From the NCBI GenBank assembly GCA_016720635.1, contig JADKKF010000013.1:62001-126000 (forward strand): a stretch of DNA of 64,000 bases. The letters run 5' to 3'. Shown here piece by piece: positions 55,001 through 63,593 of the stretch. The notes beneath the pieces are model-generated. The model had not been told where the DNA came from. It saw nothing but the letters and a program-made list of their open reading frames with translations, and did no database searches. How positions within the stretch are numbered: position 1 is the first letter of the stretch; each line of letters opens with the position of its first letter. The position numbers and the translations under genes are program-made. The DNA comes from Saprospiraceae bacterium. Lineage in GTDB: Bacteria; Bacteroidota; Bacteroidia; Chitinophagales; Saprospiraceae.

Positions 55001-56145
55001 ATATCCTCACACAATGTTTCGATTTGAATTGGACAAGAATTAATGCTAAATGTGCTACCACATTGCTTTCTAGCATACACCTCAAAAGTCCGCTCTGCAA
55101 ATAAGCCATTGGCAGTAAAAATACTGTCTGGGTTGTTAATAATACCTACTGTTGAGGAGGAAGACCCAGCCAAACTACCAGTACCTGGGACAAATCCAAG
55201 TCCACCGTATTCAAATATAATGGGATTCGTTGTTTCGCGATTGACCTCTATCGAAATACTGTGATACTGCTCTTTTAACGGAAAAATATCCGAAATAGGC
55301 GGACATGTAGAATTTCCAAAATGGATGCTAAAATAATCCAAAAATCCAAGGTCGGAAGGATGATCATCGCAAAAACTCAACACCCAAATACCATTGGGAT
55401 TGGTAGTATCGTAAAGCAAACTCAGATTTTCTTCGGGCTTAAAATGCCCAATATATGGCGCATCTCCTTGACTCAATGACTTGCAAGCATGGTCCAATAG
55501 TGTAGTGGCAGTTTGGCATTGATTTTGATTTGGAATCCCAAAATTGGCAGCGGCTACTCCCCTATTTTGTATCAAACGAACGGTCTTTCCCGAAGGCGAG
55601 CTCAACGAAATATTAAGATCTGAAGGAAAACTATGATCCACAATGATGCCTATACTATCTATGAAGGCATTGACGCCCAATTCAGTGCCCTGGACATTGT
55701 TTACATTAATAAAATATTTTTGAGGAAATAAATTTGAACAATTATTGTTTTCAATAGGCAAAGACATATTGCACTTTGACGGATTCGTTAAATGCGTGTA
55801 AAATCTGACATAATTTGACCAGATACTGAATCCATCAGTCCCACAATACGACCTAACACTTACTTCATAATAGTTATTGGGTAAGAGGGATGTGACGTTG
55901 AATGTCTTAACAAATATGCTTGAAAAATAAACCGTATCTGGCGTTACCGAGCTCAAATCAATCAATCGAAGCTCCCAAAAAATTGGCGCTGTAGCATTAA
56001 AATCATTCCATTGAAAATTAGCATTTTGTAGGGTAACGGATGAAACCCGCAAATTGGTTGGTGGACCACAACTCCCAAATGCTTCACCTTTATTCCAAAT
56101 GAAACATATCGTCCAAATTAAAATTATGAATAATATCCTACGCAT
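52093..56145 (-). CDS. Giant multidomain adhesin-like surface protein with eight SprB repeats and T9SS sorting
   Basis: 1,350 residues from ATG 56145, which gives a signal peptide (MRRILFIILIWTICFIWNK); the frame extends to 56193. In order: an FN3 domain (about 24-115), a proprotein-convertase P-like domain (IDSIGIIVDHSFPSDLNISL), a beta-sandwich, a MAM-like domain (LSFYYFMFGAGVNSL, ALGDIALDDIYI), a MopI metal-binding motif (DGDNNSLIRPNR area, CNGMADDDG), eight SprB repeats of about 75 residues (about 650-1240, each closing D-x-x-GC), and a T9SS type A domain. SprB is the gliding adhesin of Flavobacterium; a motility or attachment role here is an inference. Promoter at 56214-56243. Confidence 0.88.
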   Translation of the reverse strand: MRRILFIILIWTICFIWNKGEAFGSCGPPTNLRVSSVTLQNANFQWNDFNATAPIFWELRLIDLSSVTPDTVYFSSIFVKTFNVTSLLPNNYYEVSVRSYCGTDGFSIWSNYVRFYTHLTNPSKCNMSLPIENNNCSNLFPQKYFINVNNVQGTELGVNAFIDSIGIIVDHSFPSDLNISLSSPSGKTVRLIQNRGVAAANFGIPNQNQCQTATTLLDHACKSLSQGDAPYIGHFKPEENLSLLYDTTNPNGIWVLSFCDDHPSDLGFLDYFSIHFGNSTCPPISDIFPLKEQYHSISIEVNRETTNPIIFEYGGLGFVPGTGSLAGSSSSTVGIINNPDSIFTANGLFAERTFEVYARKQCGSTFSINSCPIQIETLCEDIAIDSDFEAESLCTNECGVACNLVGFWKNAAGDDTEWLVTDATQPNSVNTGPQNDRRGRGKYIFLETRDPACQNGKRASLVSQCFLLRPNIGNCHLSFYYFMFGAGVNSLNVEISIDEGWTWTSLWSKQGEQGYAWYKQFINLQSYIGQIVQVRFVGITGDNALGDIALDDIYIYKNTTVVEDTYIYFKDKDRDTYGDAIDTLRSCLTTPPQNYVANALDCDDNNSLIRPNRTEVQCNLIDENCNGMADDDGSNLTYATVNFINETCDGLKRGVVEIQPMFGTPPYLVAWNNNVGGNRISQLKAGDYQATITDASGCKILTEVFTVNLVSSFAITVNFIKPSSCSGRKDGEISVTTTIGSNNTSFFWSSGQSWPYLQAISDGMYTVTVFDNLGCKEVMSNIVVPTTRSMDVQVLDYRPVTCVGHGNGSIKLSAFGGTAPYTYWWSNNFISQTNQPLHPGTYSVTIYDADECHIKREYTITGPDTLKIKLLGIDPVVCQGKNNGAIFVDGTGGTAPYSFIWTDADKSYVTKNLINIGAGDYTVKVFDANGCTATLNNIRIGETPNIQIFIDSIHDVACQLSQDGYVKVRAVGGYQPIRYQWTNGVQDSVLRGVPAGSYGINAIDRLGCKEYIYPIEIRLLNQGLSVQVLDRKNAICYGDLNTFVAVSSSGTLPLNFHWNSGRNVVKSIFNDTLKNINRGIYALTVTDGKGCTGQLTNISINGPDSPISYQIRRLSNPNCYYSQDGFIDLRIDGGVLPYRYIWTNGAVAEDIYNLAGGQYKCTITDGLGCLFSTPNIPITSPDSMKISFALNKPNIGQNNGWVEAQVTGGTPTYFYQWDMGANNQQNARAINLSSGQYWLTVLDSKGCREVVSIFLPLSTATKEELDLQKSISIFPLPNRGSFTIYFEDNVRSYDISKIEVYSSIGVKVLSDLKFNFPSCEYTLDLPNGIYYLHFVNTRNMRIFKSLIINR

Positions 56146-56213
56146 AAAAATCCTCAAAATGAATCGGTAAATTTTCAACAAAATCCCCAACAAATCCTCT
56201 GTTCACCTGATTT

Positions 56214-56243
56214 CAAAGATACGTTTAATTAGTCAAAATCAAA
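56214..56243 (-). promoter_or_regulatory. Bacteroidota-type promoter for the SprB-repeat adhesin
   Basis: On the minus strand, TTTG (56243-56240), an 18-base spacer and TATCTTTG (56221-56214) match TTTG/TAnnTTTG. The start point would be near 56207, giving a leader of about 60 bases to ATG 56145. Confidence 0.65.
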
Positions 56244-56383
56244 TTAATTTAAAATAAATATTTATTTATTAAATGGCCTCCTACAATCCACTGTCATATC
56301 TTTTTAAAAATAATTAAATTAAAAATTGAAACCAATATTTGCATTTTTAAAACAAAATCTAAACATATTAAAGTTTTTTTACA

Positions 56384-56391
56384 TATATTTG
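56384..56391 (+). promoter_or_regulatory. Candidate -7 element for the LysM gene
   Basis: TATATTTG followed by C matches TAnnTTTG and lies 34 bases before ATG 56425. It falls inside the open-frame extension that would begin at 56326, which supports the downstream start. Confidence 0.5.
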
Positions 56392-56424
56392 CATTTAATT
56401 ATTATCACTTTATATCCAATTGTT

Positions 56425-57411
56425 ATGAAAAGATTCGATTACAGATTCTTATTAACCGCTTGTTTAGTCCTGCTCTTTTCTCAGCTTACTATTTCTCAGA
56501 ATGATTTGATTTTATTACAAAGAACAGGTAATGGGTCGAAGCAATTTCAATATACGGTCAAAGATGGCCAGACTTTGTTTTCCATTTCTCGAAATTTGCA
56601 AGTTGACATAGCTGGGTTGGTAAGACTGAATCCACTTAAGGCCATAGGCAAACTTTCAGTTGGTGACACGCTCTTACTCCCGAATGTAGCCATGACCCCA
56701 AAATCTCAAAACATTCCTATAGTCCATATTATACAACGTGACCAAAGTATTTATCAGTTAAAAAGAAATTTTCATACCAGCATCGCCGATCTTAAGGCCA
56801 TGAATCCAGAAATTCAGGATCAATGCCGTGTTGGAGATCAAATCATCCTTGGATATTTACATAAACCCAAGGGAAAAACTCCCAAGCCTACCCCACCATC
56901 TACAAAAAATTCATCGGCATCAGCAAAGTCAAAATCTTACACTTTGGGCGATTTAAAGACTGAATTATTTTCCAACGAAGACAAGGCTCCTGTGGCACAA
57001 AATAGTGTCCCTGAGCGGCCTTTGACCAATCCTACAGAGAAAATAGAAACGGCCAATACAAAAGAAATCATCTCGACAAACAATGCTATGACTTGGAAAG
57101 ATCGATTTTTACAGGCAAATGCACTCATTCCAGCTAGATCCGATCAGGGTGTTGCTCTATGGATCAAAGAAAGCCAAATCAATGGCGGTTTATATGTTTT
57201 ACACCCCACTGCTCCTCTCAATTCTATCATAGAGGTGACCAATCCTGCATTCAATAGGACGGTTTATGGCAAAGTCATCGGAAATATCCCAGCCAATGTT
57301 TATCCGAGTGAGGTTAAGTTGATTATGACTCCCAGTTTTGCCAAAGCTTTAGGCGCCGTAGATCAGCGTTTTTTTGTTAAATTGAAGTATCAGCCGGGTA
57401 GAAATTCATAG
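56425..57411 (+). CDS. LysM protein with a C-terminal RlpA-like (double-psi) domain
   Basis: 328 residues from ATG 56425, which starts a signal peptide (MKRFDYRFLLTACLVLLFSQ, ending ISQ). Two LysM domains follow: YTVKDGQTLFSISRNLQVDI with VGDTLLLP, and HIIQRDQSIYQLKRNFHTSI with VGDQIILG. Then comes a low-complexity linker (GKTPKPTPPSTKNSSAS) and a C-terminal part (GLYVLHPTAPLNSIIEVTNP, NRTVYGKVIGNIP) resembling the RlpA-like double-psi barrel. Binds peptidoglycan; enzymatic activity is uncertain. Confidence 0.85.
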   Translation: MKRFDYRFLLTACLVLLFSQLTISQNDLILLQRTGNGSKQFQYTVKDGQTLFSISRNLQVDIAGLVRLNPLKAIGKLSVGDTLLLPNVAMTPKSQNIPIVHIIQRDQSIYQLKRNFHTSIADLKAMNPEIQDQCRVGDQIILGYLHKPKGKTPKPTPPSTKNSSASAKSKSYTLGDLKTELFSNEDKAPVAQNSVPERPLTNPTEKIETANTKEIISTNNAMTWKDRFLQANALIPARSDQGVALWIKESQINGGLYVLHPTAPLNSIIEVTNPAFNRTVYGKVIGNIPANVYPSEVKLIMTPSFAKALGAVDQRFFVKLKYQPGRNS

Positions 57412-57431
57412 GTTTATTATTGATTTTATAT

Positions 57432-57560
57432 GGGCGTGCCCCTATCCACGTCTTATTGACGTGTTGGGGGACAGGCTCTTCGAGGGTACCGTCATGTCTT
57501 GACTGGTTATTTCCCATTCCAAGACATGACAGACTTCGTCTCCTCTACGATCCTTCACGC
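57432..57560 (+). repeat. Structured intergenic repeat, copy 2 (GGGCGTGCCCC-type)
   Basis: Starts GGGCGTGCCCCT and ends CGATCCTTCACGC. Three hairpins are visible: GGGC/GCCC at the front, CACGTC/GACGTG (57448-57464 area), and a perfect 11-pair stem GTCATGTCTTG (57491-57501) with CAAGACATGAC (57520-57530). It sits between two convergent genes (LysM and RND permease), so it may also act as a bidirectional terminator. GC content is higher than its neighbours. Related in ends and layout to the element at 16665-16825. Confidence 0.6.
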
Positions 57561-57570
57561 ACTTTCTTTT

Positions 57571-60500
57571 TTAGATTACGATCTCCAGATCTGCTAGTTC
57601 TTCTTCTACTTTCTTAGGTTTAAATTTTCGCTTCAAACTCTCCGAAATCAAAAGCATAGCTGGGACAAGCACCAATGTAAGTACCGTTGCAAACGCCAAG
57701 CCAAATATCATCGTCCATGATAGTGGACCCCAAAAAGCAACACTATCACCACCAAAATATATATGAGGATTAAACTCCGTGAATAATTTTACAAAATCCA
57801 TATTCAGTCCTATAGCCAATGGTATCAATCCTGAAATAGTAGCCGTAGCAGTAAGTATCACGGGTGTCATCCTAGTTTTACCTGCCTCTATGATGGCATC
57901 CTTCAATTCATATCCCTCTTCAAGCAATATATCCGTGAACTCGACCAGTAAGATACCATTTCTCACTACGATACCAGCTAAAGCTACAACGCCAATTCCG
58001 GTCATAACGATCGAGATATCCATCCTGAATATGATAAATCCTAGCAAAACGCCAATGATTGAAAATAGTATTTCAGATATTATGATAAGGGGCTTTGAAA
58101 GCGAATTGAACTGAGTCACTAAAATCAAAAATATCAATCCAAGTGATACCAGCATGGCATTACCCAAAAATGTTCCCGTTTCTTTCTGTTCCTCTTGTTC
58201 TCCTGCCATATTTATGGTTATTCCTTCAGGAATAGAATAACCCTCTACTGCTTGTTGAACACTTGTAACCACTTCATTTGGATTAAAGCCATTGAGGACG
58301 TTGGAAGAAATAGTCACCATTCTTTTTGAATTTTTCCTCTTGATACCTCCGAATGTATTATCGAAGCTAACGGTCGCTATCGAAGACAATGGCACTTGGC
58401 GCAGCTGTCCCATCATCACCATATCCCTATAGGCAATCGAAGTATTCATCAGAATATTTACATTATTCCTTTGATCGCGTTGATACCTCAACATAATAGG
58501 AACTTCATCATTGTCTTCTTTGAACTTTGAAACTTCCTTCCCGAAAACGGCAGTTCTTATTTCCATCCCAATTTGGGCTGTGGCAATCCCTTCTCTATTA
58601 GCCCTTTCTCGATCTACACTAACTAATATTTGGGGCTTTGAAGCAACCAAGTCGGATTTGAGTTCTTCCACACCTGGTATTTGTTTTTTATTCAAAAATG
58701 TCAATAACTTTTGGGAGGTTTTGGTCAAGTCATCAAATTTATCCCCAGAAATTTCAATACTTATGGGCTTGCCAGTTGGTGGTCCACCTTTCTCTTGTTC
58801 TACTATGATTTGAGTACCTGGTATTCCTTTGACTGCATCTCGTATCTGATCCAGATAATCAGCAGTTGAGACCCCATTTCGCTTACCATATTCCACAAAA
58901 GCGACCGTCACTTTACCCAAATGCGAACTAGAAGACAAATCCATAGACCTTGGGTCGTTGGCTCCTACAGCTACATTAGCAATAATCGAGTTTACAACAG
59001 GATTGTCCTTCCCTAGTACTTTTTGAACCCTCCCTTCTACGATTTGGGTTATTGAATCAGTATAGTTTTGATTTGTTCCCACAGGGAGCGTAATATATGC
59101 AAATATAAAATTCGGTTCGGCTTGAGGAAAGAATACTACATTCGGTGCGAATTTACCAGTCAATATAAGCGTAAAAAAGAACAAAACTACCGTGCCTACT
59201 AATAAACCAATTGGCCTATATCCTTTAAGCAATATGGTCATCATTCTAGCATACAAATCTTGAAATTTCGGCCAGACTACCCTCTGAAACCCTTGTATGG
59301 CTCGCTCCAAAACAAAATGGTGCAATAAATACATCAAATAGATGAATATGGTAAAATTACCCATCCCAAAGGACCCACCGATATAAAACAAAATGGCTAT
59401 GGCTAAAAATACAACAGTTGTAATTTTAAATCCTTTGGTGATTTTTCCTTTGCCTTCATTTTCGTCGTGAGGTTTCATGAAATCAACTGCAAAGACAGGG
59501 TTTATGATATAGGCTACTACCAAGGAGGCCAATAAGGTTACTATCAAAGTTATAGGCAGGAAGAACATGAATTTACCAATGACTCCTTGCCAAAATGCTA
59601 GAGGTATAAATGGTGCGAGTGTCGTCATTGTACCAGAAAATACAGGTAAGAACACCTCTCCACACGCATATTTTGCTGCTTGTTTGATGGGAACTTTACC
59701 GTTATTGAATATCCTATGCGTATTCTCGATCACTACGATGGCGTCGTCCACTACGATACCCAAAGCCAACAAAAATGAGAACAATACGATCATATTGAGA
59801 GTAAAACCAAGCGAGGGCATGATCAAAAACGCAATACACATCGAAATAGGAACCGAAAGACCTACAAAAATAGCATTGGTTGCACCCATAAAAAACATTA
59901 AGATCAATGTAACCAAAATAAAACCAATAATAATCGTATTGATTAAGTCATGAAGCGTGGTTCTCGTTGTGGTACTTTGGTCCCCTGTTATAGTAACTTT
60001 TAATCCAGAAGGAAAATCTTCTTTCTCCATTTTAGTTGCGAGATCTCGGATTTTGTCAGAGGCGATGATTAAATTTTCACCACTTCTCTTTATCACATTG
60101 AGCGTGATGACGTTTTTTCCGTCCAAACGGGCATAACTCTCTTGGTCTTTATATCCATTCACTATGGTAGCTATATCCCGTAGGAAAACAGTTGCGCCTG
60201 AAGCACCTCTAATTACAATATTTTCTAGTTGTCTAGGATCCGTAAACTGACCCACCACATTGATATTTCGCTTTACATTCCCAATATCCACAGCACCTCC
60301 CGAAATTGTCATATTTTCATAGGCAATCGCTCTTTCCACATCGCCAAAGCTTATATTGGCAGCTGACATACGGTACATATCTACATCTACTTGTACCTCC
60401 CTTGTCAAAGCTCCAACGATATCCACTCTTGTAATTTCGGTCATGCCTTCGATTTTTTCTTGCATCAAATCAGCATATTTTTTCAATCGATCGACGCCAT

Positions 60501-60963
60501 AATCACCAGATATATGTATATTCATAATCGGGATTTGGGACACATCTATTTCAATAACGTCGGGTGGAGAAGGTAGGTCTTTAGGAAGGTCTGTTTTTGC
60601 CTTATCTACGGCATCCTTTACTTTTTGCTTAGCCACAGCCACATCGACATTGGTATTAAATTCAATGTTGATCATTGAAAAATCTTGGATGGAATTGCTA
60701 TTGATCTTTTTAACACCTGAGATTGATTTTACCTGTTTCTCGATATGTTTTGTCACGATATTCTCCATATCGGTCGGGGATGTCCCAGGATAGATTGTAT
60801 TGACCATTAATTGTGGAAAAACAATTTCTGGAAATTGTTCCTTTGGCAAAGCATTATACGACATCAGTCCAGCTAGGGTGATGATGATCGTCAATATGTA
60901 AATGCTCGTTTTATTATCTATAGACCAGCTTGAGGGCCCGAACTCCTTAATTTTATTAATCAT
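57571..60963 (-). CDS. RND-family multidrug efflux permease (AcrB-like)
   Basis: 1,130 residues with twelve membrane helices in the two-half RND layout. The proton relay aspartates are Asp406-Asp407 in LALGIVVDDAIVVIENTHR; the late helix has VRNGILLVEF, an Arg where AcrB has the relay Lys (from K-N-A-I-L), a conservative change. Porter signatures include PFIPLAFWQG and TATATISGLIPLAIGL. It is an HAE-type drug or lipid exporter; the substrate is not decidable. Last gene of a tetR-tolC-mfp-rnd operon. Confidence 0.93.
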   Translation of the reverse strand: MINKIKEFGPSSWSIDNKTSIYILTIIITLAGLMSYNALPKEQFPEIVFPQLMVNTIYPGTSPTDMENIVTKHIEKQVKSISGVKKINSNSIQDFSMINIEFNTNVDVAVAKQKVKDAVDKAKTDLPKDLPSPPDVIEIDVSQIPIMNIHISGDYGVDRLKKYADLMQEKIEGMTEITRVDIVGALTREVQVDVDMYRMSAANISFGDVERAIAYENMTISGGAVDIGNVKRNINVVGQFTDPRQLENIVIRGASGATVFLRDIATIVNGYKDQESYARLDGKNVITLNVIKRSGENLIIASDKIRDLATKMEKEDFPSGLKVTITGDQSTTTRTTLHDLINTIIIGFILVTLILMFFMGATNAIFVGLSVPISMCIAFLIMPSLGFTLNMIVLFSFLLALGIVVDDAIVVIENTHRIFNNGKVPIKQAAKYACGEVFLPVFSGTMTTLAPFIPLAFWQGVIGKFMFFLPITLIVTLLASLVVAYIINPVFAVDFMKPHDENEGKGKITKGFKITTVVFLAIAILFYIGGSFGMGNFTIFIYLMYLLHHFVLERAIQGFQRVVWPKFQDLYARMMTILLKGYRPIGLLVGTVVLFFFTLILTGKFAPNVVFFPQAEPNFIFAYITLPVGTNQNYTDSITQIVEGRVQKVLGKDNPVVNSIIANVAVGANDPRSMDLSSSSHLGKVTVAFVEYGKRNGVSTADYLDQIRDAVKGIPGTQIIVEQEKGGPPTGKPISIEISGDKFDDLTKTSQKLLTFLNKKQIPGVEELKSDLVASKPQILVSVDRERANREGIATAQIGMEIRTAVFGKEVSKFKEDNDEVPIMLRYQRDQRNNVNILMNTSIAYRDMVMMGQLRQVPLSSIATVSFDNTFGGIKRKNSKRMVTISSNVLNGFNPNEVVTSVQQAVEGYSIPEGITINMAGEQEEQKETGTFLGNAMLVSLGLIFLILVTQFNSLSKPLIIISEILFSIIGVLLGFIIFRMDISIVMTGIGVVALAGIVVRNGILLVEFTDILLEEGYELKDAIIEAGKTRMTPVILTATATISGLIPLAIGLNMDFVKLFTEFNPHIYFGGDSVAFWGPLSWTMIFGLAFATVLTLVLVPAMLLISESLKRKFKPKKVEEELADLEIVI

Positions 60964-61020
60964 AAAAATGTGGATTGTTAGCTTAAATGTTGATACCCCT
61001 ATCGAGGGTTAAACTTTGTC

Positions 61021-62163
61021 TTACTTTTGAATTTCGATAAAATCGCCATTATTTAACTCTTGGAAACCAGTTTCGATGACCAAATCACCAGATTTTAAAC
61101 CTTCTTTTATTTCAATTTTATCATTATAATATAAGCCTGTTTTTACAGGGGTTTTCTGTGAAATCCATTTGTCTCCTTTTTGGACTGCGAGCAATACAAA
61201 GTCACCATCCATCCCTTTTTGTACGACGTTTATCGGTAAAACAAAGCAATTAGGCTTGCTATAATCAACAATTTTGAAGACCGCCATCATATTTGGCCTC
61301 ACACCTTCCAAATTACCCATGAGATCAGCTTCTACAGGGAATGTTCTATTCAAAGCACTAACAGATTGTCCTACATATTTAATGCGCGTTGCAATATTTT
61401 TATCTATATCTGGAAGATGGATAAGTACTTGGTTGCCAGCCCTTACTTTAGCCAAATAGGCCTCAGCCAAATCGGCTTTTGCTTTCAAACGAGAGGTATT
61501 AACAACCTTAATACATGGAAATCCAGGACTTGCTGCTTGGCCAATTTTAATATCGATTTGATCAACTGTTCCTGCGATTGGTGATTTTATTTTGTAATGA
61601 TCTACTTGCTCGAGCATGGTTTTCATTTTCTTCTCTAGGGATTCAAGATTTGATTTTGCACTCAAATACTGAATTTCACTTCCAATCTTTTGATCCCACA
61701 ATGATTTTTGTTTTTCGTAAACATCCCTAGCGAAATCGATACCATGCTGTAATTCAGCCAAGCCTTGATTTGCCACTGCATCATCCAAAAGCGCCAGTGT
61801 TTGGCCAGCCTTTACTTGTGCGCCTACCTCTACCAATATTCGAGTTACAATTCCAGGTATTTTTGGGTTAACATTTATTTCTTTATCAGCGGCTATCCTC
61901 CCCTGCAATTCGATATAATGATTAAAAACTTCAGGCTGAACTTTTCTGGCGGCAACCAGATTAACTTTTGAAGTCGCGCCATTATTTCCACTTTCTTTAT
62001 TGATTTCCTTTTCCAATTGGGAAATTTGATCACCTATTTCACTATACTGCTTCTTCAATTCAGTCAATTTGGCCGATTTATCTCCTTTGGGTTCTGCGCC
62101 AGATCCACCACACCCGAAAAAAATCGAAACGAAGACAAGTATTAAAATATTAAATTTGTTCAT
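61021..62163 (-). CDS. RND efflux periplasmic adaptor lipoprotein (MFP/HlyD)
   Basis: 380 residues. The lipobox FFGC (Cys18) implies a lipid anchor. A coiled-coil (about 28-60, then 130-185), lipoyl half-domains (VEVGAQVKAGQTLALLDDA and IKSPIAGTVDQIDIKIGQ) and a beta-barrel domain follow, as in AcrA/MexA. It links the RND permease to TolC. It lies 57 bases upstream of the permease gene and 31 downstream of tolC. Confidence 0.92.
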   Translation of the reverse strand: MNKFNILILVFVSIFFGCGGSGAEPKGDKSAKLTELKKQYSEIGDQISQLEKEINKESGNNGATSKVNLVAARKVQPEVFNHYIELQGRIAADKEINVNPKIPGIVTRILVEVGAQVKAGQTLALLDDAVANQGLAELQHGIDFARDVYEKQKSLWDQKIGSEIQYLSAKSNLESLEKKMKTMLEQVDHYKIKSPIAGTVDQIDIKIGQAASPGFPCIKVVNTSRLKAKADLAEAYLAKVRAGNQVLIHLPDIDKNIATRIKYVGQSVSALNRTFPVEADLMGNLEGVRPNMMAVFKIVDYSKPNCFVLPINVVQKGMDGDFVLLAVQKGDKWISQKTPVKTGLYYNDKIEIKEGLKSGDLVIETGFQELNNGDFIEIQK

Positions 62164-62194
62164 AAGACAAAATATTATTGTTTTGATTAAATTA

Positions 62195-63583
62195 TTATTT
62201 TCCTAGGGCTTTATCCAAATCTACTTTGGCTGAAATCAATCCAAAAAGCGCATTTATTTCTCCAGATTGAGCCGAGTATAAGTCTCTTTCTGCTTGCACG
62301 ATTTCTAAACTAGTACCCACACCTGCTTTATACTTCTTTTGTGTAATATCGTAAATTCTTTGTGCGAGGGTAAGGCTTCTTTCCGCATTCTCTAAGGATT
62401 TGAAGGCATTTTTCATTGCCGTTTTAGCATTCTGAGTTTCAAGTGTGATTCCTCTTTCAAAATCAGAAATATTTAATTTAGCTTTCGAAATCTCAAGTTT
62501 GGTCCTTTGCATTTTGGAAGACTTATCGAAGCCATCAAAAATTGGAACATTAACATTTAATCCTATCACCCCTGTTGGGAATGCTTTGTTATCATTTTTA
62601 TCAAACAAATTGGTTCTTTGAAGGCTATAAGAGTAGGAACCAAATCCCACTACCGTCGGAAGATAACCTGCCTTAATCGCCTTTAATTTGACTTCCAGCA
62701 ATTTCAACCCTGTTTGCATCACTGGATATTCTGGGCGATTTTGAATTGACAAATTTTGATCAAGTTCAGCCTTTTCCACTTTCATTCGATTTATCACCAT
62801 ATCCAGATCTTCAGTCAATTGGATTGGATCCTCCTGTGGATACCCCATCTGAAATTTCAACAAATTTTTGGTCAGTTCAATGAGATTGTCCACCTTATCT
62901 GATTCGGTCTTTATATTCTGCAAAGTGAGTTCCAATCTATCCACATCCAATTGTTCTGCAAAACCAGCTTTATTAATGGCCTTAATTTCCTTAAGGGTAG
63001 TTTCAACATTGCCAATATTTTTCATTAACAGCAACTTATTTTTTTCAGCAATCAAAATGGATAAATACGCCTTTATTACGTTATTTTTAACCTGATAATT
63101 GGTGATATTCTTTTGCTTTACGTATAGTTCTTTGAGCAATCTTTGGGCTTCTAATCCTACGAAAAATTGACCATCAAATAACAAGGCCCCTAATTCTATC
63201 CCTGCCGTCAGGTTGTTTTTGGTTCCAAACTGTGCGGGAAATCCTGCGTTGGTTGGTGGAGGCAATTGATTGGGTTGGATCAGACCATAACCCAATAATT
63301 TTCCATCTACTACAGGACTTAAAAAATCAGGTAGAATTTGGGTTGGTATCTTGATAAAATAGTTATAGCCAACTTTACCATTCACCTTGGGCATACCAAT
63401 AGCTGTGTACTCTTTGGAGGTATAAACGGCGTCCTCCACTGCGATTTGTGATTTTTTTACCTCATTATGATTGTTCAGTGCATATTGTACTGCCTGGTCG
63501 AGGTTAAATGCCTCTTGACTGAATAAATTGAGACAGTTGCACAAAAAGACTAAAGACAAGCCAATTTTTTTCTGTATGGTCAT
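62195..63583 (-). CDS. TolC-family outer-membrane efflux protein
   Basis: 462 residues with a signal peptide (about 1-22). Two internal repeats of the TolC family: LDQAVQYALNNHNEVKKSQI at the front and KTAMKNAFKSLENAERSLTL with YDITQKKYKAGVGTSLEIVQ at the back, giving coiled-coil tunnel helices. Outer-membrane channel of the efflux system. 10 bases downstream of the TetR-like regulator gene. Confidence 0.92.
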   Translation of the reverse strand: MTIQKKIGLSLVFLCNCLNLFSQEAFNLDQAVQYALNNHNEVKKSQIAVEDAVYTSKEYTAIGMPKVNGKVGYNYFIKIPTQILPDFLSPVVDGKLLGYGLIQPNQLPPPTNAGFPAQFGTKNNLTAGIELGALLFDGQFFVGLEAQRLLKELYVKQKNITNYQVKNNVIKAYLSILIAEKNKLLLMKNIGNVETTLKEIKAINKAGFAEQLDVDRLELTLQNIKTESDKVDNLIELTKNLLKFQMGYPQEDPIQLTEDLDMVINRMKVEKAELDQNLSIQNRPEYPVMQTGLKLLEVKLKAIKAGYLPTVVGFGSYSYSLQRTNLFDKNDNKAFPTGVIGLNVNVPIFDGFDKSSKMQRTKLEISKAKLNISDFERGITLETQNAKTAMKNAFKSLENAERSLTLAQRIYDITQKKYKAGVGTSLEIVQAERDLYSAQSGEINALFGLISAKVDLDKALGK

Positions 63584-63593
63584 TTTTATAATT

